A DNA stretch of 64,000 nucleotides from assembly GCA_003415625.1 (NCBI GenBank), contig PYIU01000001.1, positions 124,001-188,000 of the forward strand. Direction: 5' to 3'. Source of the stretch: Aquanectria penicillioides (lineage: Eukaryota; Ascomycota; Sordariomycetes; Hypocreales; Nectriaceae). Both the position numbers and the translations under genes were made by a program. The stretch's first letter is position 1. Every line of letters starts with the position of its first letter. Below the pieces are notes generated by a model, which was not told the DNA's origin, made no database searches, and was given only the letters and a program-made list of their open reading frames with translations. Shown piece by piece: positions 46,726 through 57,152 of this stretch.

Positions 46726-47224
46726 TGCAACGGTCAACTTTGGGTTCTATCGACGGCTAAGGGGTCCGTGGAGAAGCACAGAAATGATAAGGTCCTGTTG
46801 GAATGCGAGCGGATGCATCGACAGTTCACTATCACAAATGAAGATGAAATCTGCCCGTGACGTGATGATGTTGAACTGGGCTGCCCAGTGAAAATCAGAC
46901 GGTGTTATCAACCATCTGGGGTCCCCCGTTAAATGAGACCACCACTCAGATTGCATTGGTGAGGTCAATAGAAGGCGGGCATCTCGCAAGGCGGTGAGTA
47001 TCAACGCATGGAAATTCTGCATTAAACCCCCACGGACACGATAACAATTCGGGATTGTTGAGGCTCTCCTCGCTTCGCTGATGCATCACAGTTACTTTCC
47101 GTCGGTTGCAGGTGATGCGCTGACGATTTTCCAGACGGTCCTGGAGGGATATGTTGGCTTGAGAAAGTGTTTTGTGCCAAACTCACAGCTATAGTTTGAC
47201 CACAACGAATCCTCTTCAATCTCT
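46726..47224. other. Intergenic upstream of the acyltransferase
   Basis: About 0.5 kb. A 92-codon frame (47022-46747) sits in phase with the acyltransferase but is cut off by a TAG. It has no domain resemblance, and I treat it as chance or 5' leader. Confidence 0.4.
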
Positions 47225-48793
47225 TCAACACCCAAACAAAACTAGCCGAGAGTAAACCGTGGTCGTCCTATATTTTAACGGTTCATAACATGATTCTAAT
47301 CTAGATAAATGCTTCGCAAGACGGCTCATCAGGGGGATCTCAGGGAATATTGCCGGATACATCCCATCTAGAGAAGCCTCAAACGATGAAAAGGTTGCTT
47401 TTAGTTCATCCTCGACGCACACCACTTTGCCAGTCTTGCCAAACATCACAGACTCGCAACGTCCTCTTGTGAACTCCTCCAGTTCACTACCCGCGACGAG
47501 TATCTTCCCGCCTCTCATAACCAACTGGATATCTTCCTCTGGGGCATAAACGACTCGTGCATAAGGATCTTCGGATTTTTTTCCCGAAAATACCACGATA
47601 TCCGCTAACTTTCCAACCTCGAGTGAGCCAAGTGCACGCTCAAACCCGGCCACTTTCGCACCATTATATGTCATCATTTCCCACAAGGTCTTGGGCTCGA
47701 GGTCAAGATTATAACTAGCTTTAGTCGCAGAAACGCCACAAATAGCTTCCCTTCCCATTGTCGCCGATCCTGACGGTAACCAATCTGTCCCAAGGGCCAC
47801 TGTGATGCCGGCATCGAGAAGATAATGAACATCGATGGTTTTTCCATAGAGGAAAACGTTGCTCCGAGGAGACCAGACCACCATCGCCTTGCGCTTGGCC
47901 ACGAGGTCAAAATCAGTAGTGGATAGTCCAAGAGCATGGACAAGAACGAAATTTGCCGAGATGGCATCGGTGCTAAGGCCCCCGCCCTGTGGAAGAGGTT
48001 TAGTGTCGTACACCTCACTGGATAAACACTGGAATTCATTGTTGGCTTCTGCATCGACTCCTTCGGCAACGTGGCCTATGTATCGATGCATATTCGCAAC
48101 TTTGCCGTTGTCAATGGGGTTTGGGCCATAGTCACAGTCTCCATTGCGGAGAATGCCTGCCTCATCGTCGAGGGGGAAGACGGCCCAGGTATCTACCGGT
48201 GGTGTGAGCCCAGGCCCTAATCCTGCGACAAAGTCAAGGTTTCGGACAAGCCCGGGGGCCATGCGGCCTCCAACAACAGACGTGGTGCCAGAAAAAAGAT
48301 GTCGTAGCTCGCCCCATTTGACCGCATCGAGTTCTGTTCCGTTGATTGCTACTGCTTGTTTCGAATGTCCTCTAAGCCCGAGCCTCCAGTCATGACGGTG
48401 GTTGTAAGGCTTCTCTGGCCTGTGGAACGGGTTAAATGTAGAGTATTCAAGATGCTCATGGGGGTTGATGAAGCCTGGGGAGATGACGGAGTCTTTGAGG
48501 TCGATGACGGTAGCAGCATGCTCCTTTTCGCAAAGTTCGCGAGTTTGACCAACACTGGCAATCTTGCCGGCTTTGACAAGAACGCATCCATCTTTGATAG
48601 GGCCGCCCAAGGTCAGGAGGGTGCCTTTGAGAAGGATGCTGTCAGGGTGGCCAACCGAGACCATCTCACGGTCGCCATTATAAGCACGCAGATACAGCAC
48701 CGAGGCTGAAAAGAAGAGTAGCACTAAGATGGCCTTGATCCTCTGGCTCAATGGACTGCTGGGTCGCGAAACACGATAACGGCGGTAGAGCAT
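47225..48793 (-). CDS. Amidohydrolase-family metal hydrolase with N-terminal membrane anchor
   Basis: This intronless gene encodes 522 residues. A short basic start (MLYRRYRVSRPSSPLSQRIK) precedes a single hydrophobic segment (AILVLLFFSASVLYLRAY), suggesting a type II membrane or lumenal enzyme. The TIM-barrel amidohydrolase follows, with metal-binding His in ISPGFINPHEHLEYSTF, FVLVHALGLS, WSPRSNVFLYG and the catalytic Asp in VALGTDWLPSGSATMGRE. The composite beta-sandwich is at both ends (ILLKGTLLTLGGPI, GKLADIVVFSG). Members are deaminases or amide hydrolases, and the substrate cannot be told. ATG 48793 is the first in-frame Met. Confidence 0.87.
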   Translation of the reverse strand: MLYRRYRVSRPSSPLSQRIKAILVLLFFSASVLYLRAYNGDREMVSVGHPDSILLKGTLLTLGGPIKDGCVLVKAGKIASVGQTRELCEKEHAATVIDLKDSVISPGFINPHEHLEYSTFNPFHRPEKPYNHRHDWRLGLRGHSKQAVAINGTELDAVKWGELRHLFSGTTSVVGGRMAPGLVRNLDFVAGLGPGLTPPVDTWAVFPLDDEAGILRNGDCDYGPNPIDNGKVANMHRYIGHVAEGVDAEANNEFQCLSSEVYDTKPLPQGGGLSTDAISANFVLVHALGLSTTDFDLVAKRKAMVVWSPRSNVFLYGKTIDVHYLLDAGITVALGTDWLPSGSATMGREAICGVSATKASYNLDLEPKTLWEMMTYNGAKVAGFERALGSLEVGKLADIVVFSGKKSEDPYARVVYAPEEDIQLVMRGGKILVAGSELEEFTRGRCESVMFGKTGKVVCVEDELKATFSSFEASLDGMYPAIFPEIPLMSRLAKHLSRLESCYEPLKYRTTTVYSRLVLFGC

Positions 48794-49533
48794 TTTGACG
48801 AGATCAAAACATCGCCCTGGCAAAGGGATCCTCGGACTTGTTGAGTGGCCACGTAGCTAGTGTGCTCGATGAGCTTCTGTTGCCGAAGGACAAAGGCAAA
48901 AGGGGTTGAATGGTCAAGGTTTAGAGCAGGCTATCATCAAGCCATTGAAGATTCCAAGAATTCGATGATCCATTCACGCATGGAACTCACCTGGTGAGCT
49001 TCCATGCATGTTGTTTGGTCGGAGTTTGAAGTAGGAAGCCAGCCATCCCTATCCCTAGCAGTGTGAGAAAACGGCCAATAAGAACGCGAATCAGAGCATG
49101 AGTCAGCACTCAGTGGTCTGAGCGCCGCCCTAGCACTCAAAAGAGCGGGTCTATAGCTGGACGTGCCAATGAAGAGTGGCCAGCTGAGACATGTGATGCT
49201 GGTGGTTGTGAAGCTGGGCCGTGGCGAGTTACCCTATACAAGGTTTGCCACCGTTCTCTGGACGTCCTGAACTCGCCTCCTCGGGTTCTTGCGGTGCAAT
49301 AGAATAGATTCCATTTAAGAAAAGTGTTGGCCTGTGATATAGCGCTTGTATCCGTTCAACCTCTATGAATCTTGTGATTAACAGCTGCACAAATATATCA
49401 TGGGTGGATTAAACCCAACAACTCTTGCTAAAATTTAATTAGGTCAAGGATAGACTTTGATGGGCCATCAACTGTCGGAACCACAACCACGCTTCCAGAA
49501 TTGTACAACCCTACCCTCGTATGCGGGGAAATT
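48794..49533. other. Intergenic
   Basis: Promoter of the amidohydrolase and 3' flank of the next minus-strand gene; no gene seen. Confidence 0.45.
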
Positions 49534-50811
49534 TCACCAGTGTGGGACAAAATTGGACCATTCTACACCCATGTAAACTCTTGCTTGCATCGCTCTCAGG
49601 CCAACGAAGCCTTCTACGAGGATGTAAGCCCTAGCAACGAGATAAAGAAAAATGAATGGTCCATGAATCAGAATCTTAGCCCATCGAGGAATCATGTCCA
49701 CCAACTGCAGAATAGTCTGAGTTTCCTTTTGAAATAGCCATAAGCCAACCCGAGACTGGACCTTGTGCCCAACGCAAACTGCAACAAGATAAATAAACAG
49801 CAACGCAGTAAGCGTCGAGGTCGCAGCGATCCACAGATGCCGCTCTGAGACCGAAGGAAAGTCCAAAAGAAGACCGATGAAATGTAGGCCGAAGTAAAGA
49901 AACTCCAAAAAGATTCCATACAGCGTTTCCATAGCAGTAATTCCATCTGGGGGCAAGGTCTTATGATTCCCAAAACATCTGATGGGTCGCCGTGCGGGAT
50001 CTTCAGGAATATCGAACACGCTTTCCACCCCAAACCAAAATGGGGCAATTAGGCTTTTATCATCGGGAGGCGGTTTGATAAAGTCTAGCGGAGTTCTTGA
50101 ATAGGGTAGTCTGGCATCCCCTCCGGCATTGAGCAGGATTGTGCTCATGGAATACCGGGTTTGCAGCGTTATGGGAGATTGAACATCCAAAGGCTTGTAA
50201 TACCAGAAGAAGTACATATTCAAAGTACAGAGAATGAAGATGAGAGTAGAGAGTTCGAGTGTACAGAGCCCGAGATCTTGTATCCAGCGCCCAACGCACT
50301 GCGCCGAGAACCAGACAATTTGGAGAACAGCGAGCGCGCGAGCGTGGCCGTCGGCCTTGTTCCTATCTGCAATGTCCTGAGAGCTGATGTTCGGCATGAG
50401 AAGATATTGGTGTTCCACCAGATAAGCGAGCTGTTGAGAATCGACTGGAAAGGCTGGAAACCCTGGACTCTGTAGCAGAATACCACCCATGTCAGCAAAG
50501 AACGCGTGTGTTCGAGTCCATAGAGCTCCGTAGCCAAGGCTCTTGAACTTTGCAACGCCCTGGTTAGCAGATTCCCACTGCTCCGCAGCGATGGCGACGG
50601 TGACTTCTGGGAAGAAAATAGTGAAGATCTGCCATCGAAGCCGAAGCTTAAATAAACCAAACGATGTGATTTCCGGTTTGGGGACGTTAAGACAGACACA
50701 CGACCAACTACAAAGGATAATGGTTGCAATACAGCTGTGGATGATGTCGAGTGTGCCCCGGTTGTTGGGTTGTGATTGCCATCCCCGGAGGAGCTCTGAG
50801 TTTGATGCCAT
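49534..50811 (-). CDS. Uncharacterised fungal multi-pass membrane protein (SQPNNRGT/CSWSC family)
   Basis: This intronless gene encodes 425 residues. The N-terminus has GWQSQPNNRGTLDIIHSCIA followed by TIILCSWSCVCLNVP, a signature I recognise from a large Pezizomycotina family of unknown function. The middle has WFSAQCVGRWIQDLGLCTLE with LSTLIFILCTLNMYFFWYYK, and about four further helices lie in the C-terminal half. Conserved Cys and Trp in the helices suggest a folded membrane domain rather than a relic. ATG 50811 begins immediately before the signature. Function, substrate and location are unknown. Confidence 0.8.
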   Translation of the reverse strand: MASNSELLRGWQSQPNNRGTLDIIHSCIATIILCSWSCVCLNVPKPEITSFGLFKLRLRWQIFTIFFPEVTVAIAAEQWESANQGVAKFKSLGYGALWTRTHAFFADMGGILLQSPGFPAFPVDSQQLAYLVEHQYLLMPNISSQDIADRNKADGHARALAVLQIVWFSAQCVGRWIQDLGLCTLELSTLIFILCTLNMYFFWYYKPLDVQSPITLQTRYSMSTILLNAGGDARLPYSRTPLDFIKPPPDDKSLIAPFWFGVESVFDIPEDPARRPIRCFGNHKTLPPDGITAMETLYGIFLEFLYFGLHFIGLLLDFPSVSERHLWIAATSTLTALLFIYLVAVCVGHKVQSRVGLWLFQKETQTILQLVDMIPRWAKILIHGPFIFLYLVARAYILVEGFVGLRAMQARVYMGVEWSNFVPHW

Positions 50812-51880
50812 GTCGAAGATATGATTAACAAGGGAATTGGTATTTTAAGAATGTGGAAATCGTCAGGGTCAGAAATGGAGAGTGATGTATCTGGAGTCGG
50901 AGGGATAACGCAAGGAAGACTGGACTATTGTAAAAAGATTAGACTCGGCTGCGGCAAGGAAACGAAACGAAGGGAGAATTGATGCCGACAGACATTCTTT
51001 GCACAAATTATGGCGCATTTCAACAGAGAGACGAGACTGTTGCATCAGGTGGTAGTTTAAAGCTTGCAAAGGGACTGGCATCGGGCCAAAACAAAAGGGG
51101 CAGAGTGTTAATGCGCATTTTTGTTTCAGGAGATGATTTATCACCCGCAAGCCTTGCGGGCGGGCTGTCCTTTATGAACGGGCAATTGATAGGGAGCCTG
51201 AGAACTCGGGAAAATGATTGCTTTGAGTCTGCTATTTGTGCAACAGCCTCCTCTGCCATTCGAAGATGTGCAAATGTTACAATTGGTCGCCTATCAAGCG
51301 CCACGACAGTAAGCAGTAAGATGTAAGCACTGTTACACCAGTTCCTAAAATTCGTGCGACCCTGACTTGACTGCACAGTTTGTTTCAAAACATTCTATGG
51401 AATGCGTCCAAAGCAATTCAAACATCAACTTGACCGGAAGCGAAGCATTTTGCTTGAACCTCAACTCCTCTCGTACGGATGAGAGAGTTCAATTTCGTGT
51501 TCAGGACACTGTATCAAGTACAAAATGAAGAATCACCCAGCCCCCAATGTGGCTTATCACATTGATTGGAAATGTGACAAGAATAGATAACTGCTTTGTA
51601 CGGTAGTATCACAAACATGCTGCCTCAGGCACCGCTAGCCATCATGCATTGCTTTGCTTGACAAATTCCACAGCCTGATCCAAAGATATTCTCCTAAATG
51701 ACGCATAGATAATAGACAGGTTTATTATTGCCTTATCTTTCGTCCCAATTTATAACACGTGTCTTGAGATTGGATTTGGACATTTGTTGTTGACATTCCT
51801 GATCGCTGTCATTTACCCGTTGCCTGTTGACTGATCGCGGGCTCATCATCTGCCAACAACGACAAAAGCCACCCTCGAGG
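50812..51880. other. Divergent intergenic region
   Basis: This holds the promoters of the membrane protein (-) and the FAD oxidoreductase (+). No supported gene in 1.07 kb. Confidence 0.45.
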
Positions 51881-53380
51881 ATGGAAGCTCATAAGAGAGC
51901 TGTTTCGAAGATAGCTGCTTCGGCACGGCAGTTCTTCAGCCGGGGAGAGCCGTATCGCGTCTTTCATGGATCGACAAACAGTACGCGGCCGCGCCAGTTC
52001 GACCGAAAAAATACAGTCGATATTAGCCCACTGTCCAATGTTCTCAGAGTAGACGTGGGGACTCGAAAGGCTCTGGTTGAGCCAAATGTGCCAATGGACA
52101 TTCTTGTGGCAGAAACAATGAAACATGGATTGGTTCCTCCAGTTGTGATGGAGTTTCCTGGTATCACGGTTGGCGGTGGTTTCGCTGGTACTGGAGGAGA
52201 GAGCAGCTCCTTCAAGTATGGCTTCTTTGACAAGACCATCACATCCATTGAAATGGTGCTTGCCGATGGCGAAGTTGTTCTGGCATCCAAGGACGTCAAT
52301 GCAGATCTCTTTCATGGAGCTTCTGGAACCCTGGGCACACTGGGCCTCGTCACAATGGTTGAAATCGACCTGATAGAAGCCAAGAAATTTGTCAAGGCAA
52401 CCTATCATCCGCGGCCGACTGTCCGAGAAACGATTGACTTGATCAAGTGGGAGGGACTTAATAAGTCTAATGATTACGTCGACGGCATCATATTTTCGAA
52501 AGACCATGGTGTGGGAATCACCGGAGAGATGACAGATGAGGAGCCATTGAGAGCCCAGACTTTCAGCCATTCAACAGACCCGTGGTTCTATTTAAACGTC
52601 CGAGAACGTACAAGCGGCTGTAACAGTCCAGTCACCGAGTTTATTCCCCTGGCAGAGTACTTGTTCCGTTATGATAGAGGCGGTTTCTGGGTCGGCCAGT
52701 CAGCGTTTGAATACTTCAACTTTCCCTTCAACAAACAAACGAGATGGTTTCTAGACGATTTTCTACACACCCGAATGCTATACGAGGCCTTACTTGCTAG
52801 TCGAGAGTCTAGCAGGTACGTGGTGCAGGATCTCGCTCTGCCCTATTCGGCCGCTGAAAGATTTATCGACTACACGTCAGAAACGTTCGGTATCTGGCCG
52901 CTCTGGCTGTGTCCCATTCTACAAACGCCCCCACCGACGTTTCACCCACATGTGGCCGTTGATTCAGTCGAAGAGAAAGGAATCAGCGGGTCTCAACTTT
53001 TAAACATTGGGCTCTGGGGGTTTGGACCAGCAGATCGTGCTGCCTGTGTTGCACGCAATAGAGATCTTGAGCGTCGACTTCATGAGGACTTTGGTGGCAT
53101 GAAGTGGCTCTACGCACATACATACTACGAGGAAGATGAATTCTGGAAGGTCTACGATAAAAAGGCATACGACTCTTTGAGGACAAAGTATAATGCCACG
53201 ACAATGCCTTCTGTGTATGATAAAGTCAAAGTTAATGTGGAAGCCCACGAACAAGAAGAAGAAGAAGAGTGGGGATCGTGGGCTCTTTCGTTTTGGCCAT
53301 TTGGTGGCATCTGGGGAATCAGGAAGGCGATTGAAAGCGGGAAATATCTTCCAAGATCTCCTCCTTGGCGGCATGACTGA
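51881..53380 (+). CDS. FAD-linked oxidoreductase, DHCR24-like (FAD_binding_4)
   Basis: This intronless gene encodes 499 residues. The N-terminal PCMH-type FAD-binding domain shows VFHGSTNSTRPRQFDRKN, LRVDVGTRKALVEPNVPM, GLVPPVVMEFPGITVGGGFA and FHGASGTLGTLGLVTMVEID. The rest matches the delta-24 sterol reductase (DHCR24) architecture, including PLWLCPI and a C-terminal region with an acidic EEEEE run. Animal and plant DHCR24 reduces the C24 double bond of sterols. Fungal relatives are numerous and mostly uncharacterised, so a sterol substrate is only a guess. No predicted membrane anchor precedes the domain. ATG 51881 is the first in-frame Met. Confidence 0.87.
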   Translation: MEAHKRAVSKIAASARQFFSRGEPYRVFHGSTNSTRPRQFDRKNTVDISPLSNVLRVDVGTRKALVEPNVPMDILVAETMKHGLVPPVVMEFPGITVGGGFAGTGGESSSFKYGFFDKTITSIEMVLADGEVVLASKDVNADLFHGASGTLGTLGLVTMVEIDLIEAKKFVKATYHPRPTVRETIDLIKWEGLNKSNDYVDGIIFSKDHGVGITGEMTDEEPLRAQTFSHSTDPWFYLNVRERTSGCNSPVTEFIPLAEYLFRYDRGGFWVGQSAFEYFNFPFNKQTRWFLDDFLHTRMLYEALLASRESSRYVVQDLALPYSAAERFIDYTSETFGIWPLWLCPILQTPPPTFHPHVAVDSVEEKGISGSQLLNIGLWGFGPADRAACVARNRDLERRLHEDFGGMKWLYAHTYYEEDEFWKVYDKKAYDSLRTKYNATTMPSVYDKVKVNVEAHEQEEEEEWGSWALSFWPFGGIWGIRKAIESGKYLPRSPPWRHD

Positions 53381-53502
53381 GAAGATAAAAAAGCCGAGAT
53401 TTGATTTAGTAGTTGTCACTGCATGCATAGGACAGGATAGAGCTCTAAAACTGTACTATTGGTATCATGTCTTCTAGGATGCACTTTTTATATATCTGTT
53501 GA

Positions 53503-53775
53503 TCAGCGTCCATTGTATTCTATGTCGCGTACCGACACCAGTCCTAGATCATCAAGCAGGAGTAATGCAAGACTGGAATCATTCTTTGAAATTGAGAAGA
53601 CACAAAAAATGGCATTTTCCTTCCAAGGGATGGTTTTGTTCGCATCAGCGAAACCGCCCCATATATCAACCACGCCGTCACCCGCAACGCTGACAGCTAT
53701 AAAAGCACCAACTACTTCTCCAAGGTTGGGCGTGTTTGAAGCAACTCCCACAGTCCCCCAAATCTTTGATCGCAC
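53503..53775 (-). pseudogene. Beta-lactamase/serine hydrolase fragment
   Basis: A 90-codon frame without an ATG start reads LGEVVGAFIAVSVAGDGVVD, then IWGGFADANKTIPWKENAIF and CVFSISKNDSSLALLLLDDLGL. This is the N-terminal portion of EstB-like serine hydrolases of the beta-lactamase fold, with the catalytic SxxK (SISK). The family normally continues for about 300 residues. Here the frame stops soon after GLVSV, and neither flank shows the rest. I call it a relic. It overlaps the 3' flank of the FAD oxidoreductase on the other strand. Confidence 0.6.
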
Positions 53776-54581
53776 TTTCCATCAACAGACGACATTTTGG
53801 CTTGGATTTGTTGTTTTGATCTATTGGGCCAAGGTAGAGCTTGTAGTATGAAGAATATGTCTCGTTGATTTGTCGGAGGAGTTTCGCGCTATTGTTCTGT
53901 ATCTTCTCTTTGACACAAAGACCGTTATAAGAGAACATGCGTTTATGGCCGAGGATTCAATGTCCTTATCTATCAATCTCTTCCCGATAAATGGACAACT
54001 GTCTATGCGAGCAGTATTCGACGAGGCAGTATTGTACTATTGTCTCCACGAGGACTAGCACAACTGTTCCAAGAACTGGGTCGCAATTTTCCCTAATAAA
54101 TTTCAAGTAGATCCACCGTAAAGGAAGATAGTACGCGGTCCCAGACAGAACCGACTGAACAAAGTCCGAAGACACAGGGAAGTGGCGTCATTGTCGTGCA
54201 ATACAACCAACAGCCTCATTTCGGCAGTGACTCAGACCGAACAATATGAAAAATCGCGCTGCAATGTTACACCGCCCTTAGGGCCTCGATAGGGAACTAG
54301 CCAACTGTCCGATCTCAAGCTACACCGGAAGCAGGGTGTGGAAAAAGGCTTTTATGTTAGTATTGAGAATTTCAAGGTCCTTTTGAAGAAAAAGGCTGCG
54401 TTGCAAACTACCTCGCGGGCCTCCGGCATGACAGAACTCCGGATATGCGGCACAGACACCACACACACGACATGGGATTGTGCACAATGAAAAAGCTTCA
54501 TCGCTCAAGAGCTTTTGGGAATTCAATTCATTTTCAACCATTTTATATTCATCTTTGCTTTGTAATAGCGAGTAATGGAAA
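53776..54581. other. Intergenic upstream of the arrestin gene
   Basis: About 0.8 kb without a supported gene; no remaining beta-lactamase-like sequence was recognised in it. Confidence 0.4.
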
Positions 54582-55745
54582 ATGGCTCTTTCATTCTTTT
54601 CCAAGTCTATCAGGGATCGCCTCTCTGCCATCTCACTTGAGGTGACGATTGAAAGTGCTCCCATTGTATTCCATGGAGCCCCCGACGACAGCACTGGCGC
54701 TTTCCTCAACGGACAAATTTTCCTTACTGTTCGTGACGACTGCGTAGTTATCAATGGATTTTCTGCTTCGCTTCGGATGCATATTTGGCAGAAACAGTTT
54801 TACGAACACGAGTGCGATAAATGCCAGAATCAATACAACACATTGAACAGCTGGAATTTTCTCACCCAGCCTACACCACTTGACAAAGGGCACTACTCCT
54901 ATCCATTCTCCATGCTATTAGATGGTCAACTTCCAGCTTCACTGAACACTCCACTGTTCACAATCAACTACAATTTCCATGTCCAAGGCCTAATAAGTAC
55001 CAGTACCGCGAATGGGAAGATTGGCGGTTATGCTCCAATTCATACAGAACAGGTCGTGACAGTCTGTCGGTCAATGCCGAAACGCTGGCTCCGAGAGCAC
55101 TCCTTTCAGGCCTTCCCTCCAACAGAAATCACAGCTAGAGTCCAGTACGACAAAATAATCCATCCATTTGCTTCCAATATATTCTCGTTCAAGATTAGCG
55201 CTCCAGTGGCCCATAGCGAAGAAACAGCAATGGTTCAATTTTGGCAATTGAATAAGCTGGCCTGGACCTTGGAGGAGACCATCAAGACAATATCGCAACC
55301 TTGCCAAATCCATTCCTCGACAACAATTGACGACGACTCGAACAGTCTAGTTCAAACCGCAATCCGCTGTGCTGGACGGAAAGAGATTTCCCACGGCTGG
55401 AATTCGGACTTTTCAGAATCAGGTGGAACCATTGAGATGGAGTTTGATTACGGTCCTGATAGTAGCAAGCCCACTACTTCCATGCAAGGCTTTGTATGCG
55501 ATGCCAAGGCCGCGAGGGGTACTGATGTTAGTCACACTCTAATTGTGGTACTTACATTATCCCGAGAAATTTCTCAGCGACCGAAGCCACAAGCCCAGGT
55601 TGCAAGCGGTGCGGCTCATGCAATACGAATGCGCTATCCTGTTGTTTTGACAAATCAGGCTGGTATGGGCGTTAGCTGGGAAGAAGAAGTCCCACCTGTG
55701 TATGAGGATGTTTTCTTGAAACCTCCTTCTTACCACGTCCAATAA
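54582..55745 (+). CDS. Short alpha-arrestin-like protein with two C-terminal PPxY motifs
   Basis: This intronless gene encodes 387 residues. The N-terminal arrestin-like fold starts ISLEVTIESAPIVFHGAPDD and STGAFLNGQIFLTV, followed by KGHYSYPFSMLLDGQLPASL and FTINYNFHVQGLI. These are typical beta-sandwich strands of fungal arrestin-related trafficking adaptors such as Ldb19/Art1. The C-terminus has PPVY at residues 371-374 and PPSY at 381-384, both of which fit WW-domain binding by an Rsp5/NEDD4 ubiquitin ligase. It probably adapts the ligase to a membrane transporter for endocytosis. It is shorter than most ARTs because the long disordered tail is missing. Adaptor function is inferred. Confidence 0.8.
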   Translation: MALSFFSKSIRDRLSAISLEVTIESAPIVFHGAPDDSTGAFLNGQIFLTVRDDCVVINGFSASLRMHIWQKQFYEHECDKCQNQYNTLNSWNFLTQPTPLDKGHYSYPFSMLLDGQLPASLNTPLFTINYNFHVQGLISTSTANGKIGGYAPIHTEQVVTVCRSMPKRWLREHSFQAFPPTEITARVQYDKIIHPFASNIFSFKISAPVAHSEETAMVQFWQLNKLAWTLEETIKTISQPCQIHSSTTIDDDSNSLVQTAIRCAGRKEISHGWNSDFSESGGTIEMEFDYGPDSSKPTTSMQGFVCDAKAARGTDVSHTLIVVLTLSREISQRPKPQAQVASGAAHAIRMRYPVVLTNQAGMGVSWEEEVPPVYEDVFLKPPSYHVQ

Positions 55746-56164
55746 CTCCATTGGTAGGGAATAGTTACGGCACCCACCAAGAAACAGTGTCGGCATGATA
55801 ATTATATCGACGAGAGCATGCGATTGTACTGAAGGAGGGGGATATTAATTGCCACCCGAATCTTGATATTTGGAGTTTTATTTGGAGTTCTAGAATACGA
55901 GTCAAAAAAAAAAAAAAAAAGATTAAAGTTTGAAACGAAAATGTGCCAAAATCAGTCTCGAATTATTTTAATTAACCACTGGGATTTCTATCGAGTAAAA
56001 ATTTCTCAACGGAAAAGCTCTTTAGAATGCAAATCTCGCACTTTTCTCATCGAGAACCCCACCGACACCTTAAAAGCTGAAAGACGCTCTTCTTAATTAA
56101 CAGCAAGTCAATAGACTCTCTGGAGACCGACAAGAGCACAGCTTACGACAGCAGTTAATCAAGT
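55746..56164. other. Intergenic with poly-A tract
   Basis: It contains an uninterrupted run of 17 A at 55904-55920. Such a run is a common fungal microsatellite, or could be the 3' scar of a retroposed copy. No target-site duplication or retroposed ORF was recognised beside it. Confidence 0.4.
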
Positions 56165-56895
56165 ATGAACAACATGCATATCCTTGCCCTGGGTGTCACC
56201 GGTAGGTTGCCCAATCCTATATGTTTACTTTATTTTGTGGCTCATGGTCTTGATGCGCTATTGGTCCGTCGGGGTTCGCTTTTTGCCAACAGGCTTTGGA
56301 TCTCGGCTACGAAATTACCGTGTACGGCCGCAATCCTTCGAAGCTACCCGCCGAGATCCGGGAGCATCCCAAATTTCATGCTATTCAGGGAGCTCGGTGA
56401 TAAGAGTGCTCTTGAACAGGTGGCAGTATGCGAGCTTTAGCCTTGGTCTCATTCCTCAGGCTGAAAGGAGGGTCACATGAAGGTTCGGTATGTTGAGTAG
56501 TATCTCTATGGGGGCCTGAGAGGCGAGCCGACCGGGTTTTGGATAACCTGTTACCGAGTATTATAAAATGTTGATGCCGTTTGTAAAGTGCGAGAGGGCG
56601 AGCCTGCGGAGGCTTGGACTAGGGCCACAGAGGCGGTTAGGTCATTTGACAAAAATCACACTGAGGAGATGAGGAATCTTGGTGAATGAGTGTCATCAAT
56701 CCCGACTGAGGAGTTGAAGTGGACGATTTCCAGGGCTCCACACCTTTCGAATGGCGAGATTTTGCCAGTGCAGGAGGGGTTCACTACTGAGGAAAATCAT
56801 CATTTCCACTTGACGCGGGAGAGCATGGCGCAATGGGTGCTCTAGCAACTGAACCAAGACACATGGGTTAGCAAGGGATCCATTTCGGCTAACCG
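56165..56895 (+). pseudogene. Decayed NAD(P)-binding (NmrA/SDR-like) oxidoreductase
   Basis: The start MNNMHILALGVTG is a dinucleotide-binding N-terminus. After about 100 bp of unrelated or intron sequence the family pattern resumes with ALDLGYEITVYGRNPSKLPA and EIREHPKFHAIQG. The frame then shifts by one base near 56400 to DKSALEQVAV and stops. Farther on, HHFHLTRESMAQWVL is followed by an in-frame TAG at 56843-56845 and then QLNQDTWVSKGSISAN, the usual C-terminal end of these proteins. The middle third is missing or unrecognisable. A frameshift, a stop and missing core mark it as dead. The Rossmann-fold family call rests on short motifs. Confidence 0.65.
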
Positions 56896-57152
56896 AGGAG
56901 GCCACCGGAAGTACACCAGGCTGACTTTAACACTGTTGAGGAAGAAAGTCGTCCGTTAGGCCCCAATAGAGACGAGGTTTAAACTATAATTTATTATCGT
57001 GCGGCTACATAGTCGAATGAACTCATGTCGTTGATAGAAATTGAAATCAAGGTGGCTTCTATTAATTTTGGTGATTTGCTAACACTGGATGCAGTGCTGG
57101 AATGGCTCTTTCGGCTCGCAAAACTGTAACAAGGAAGCCATAGAGAAAGATG

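Noticed and set aside
46747..47022. 92-codon frame in phase with the BAHD acyltransferase, as a possible N-terminal extension broken by TAG
   Set aside because: The family normally begins near MGRQILSDWNQIAPR; the upstream peptide has no resemblance to any acyltransferase.
55904..55920. 17-base poly-A as a retroposon tail
   Set aside because: No retroposed ORF or target-site duplication recognised; simple microsatellite is the simpler view.
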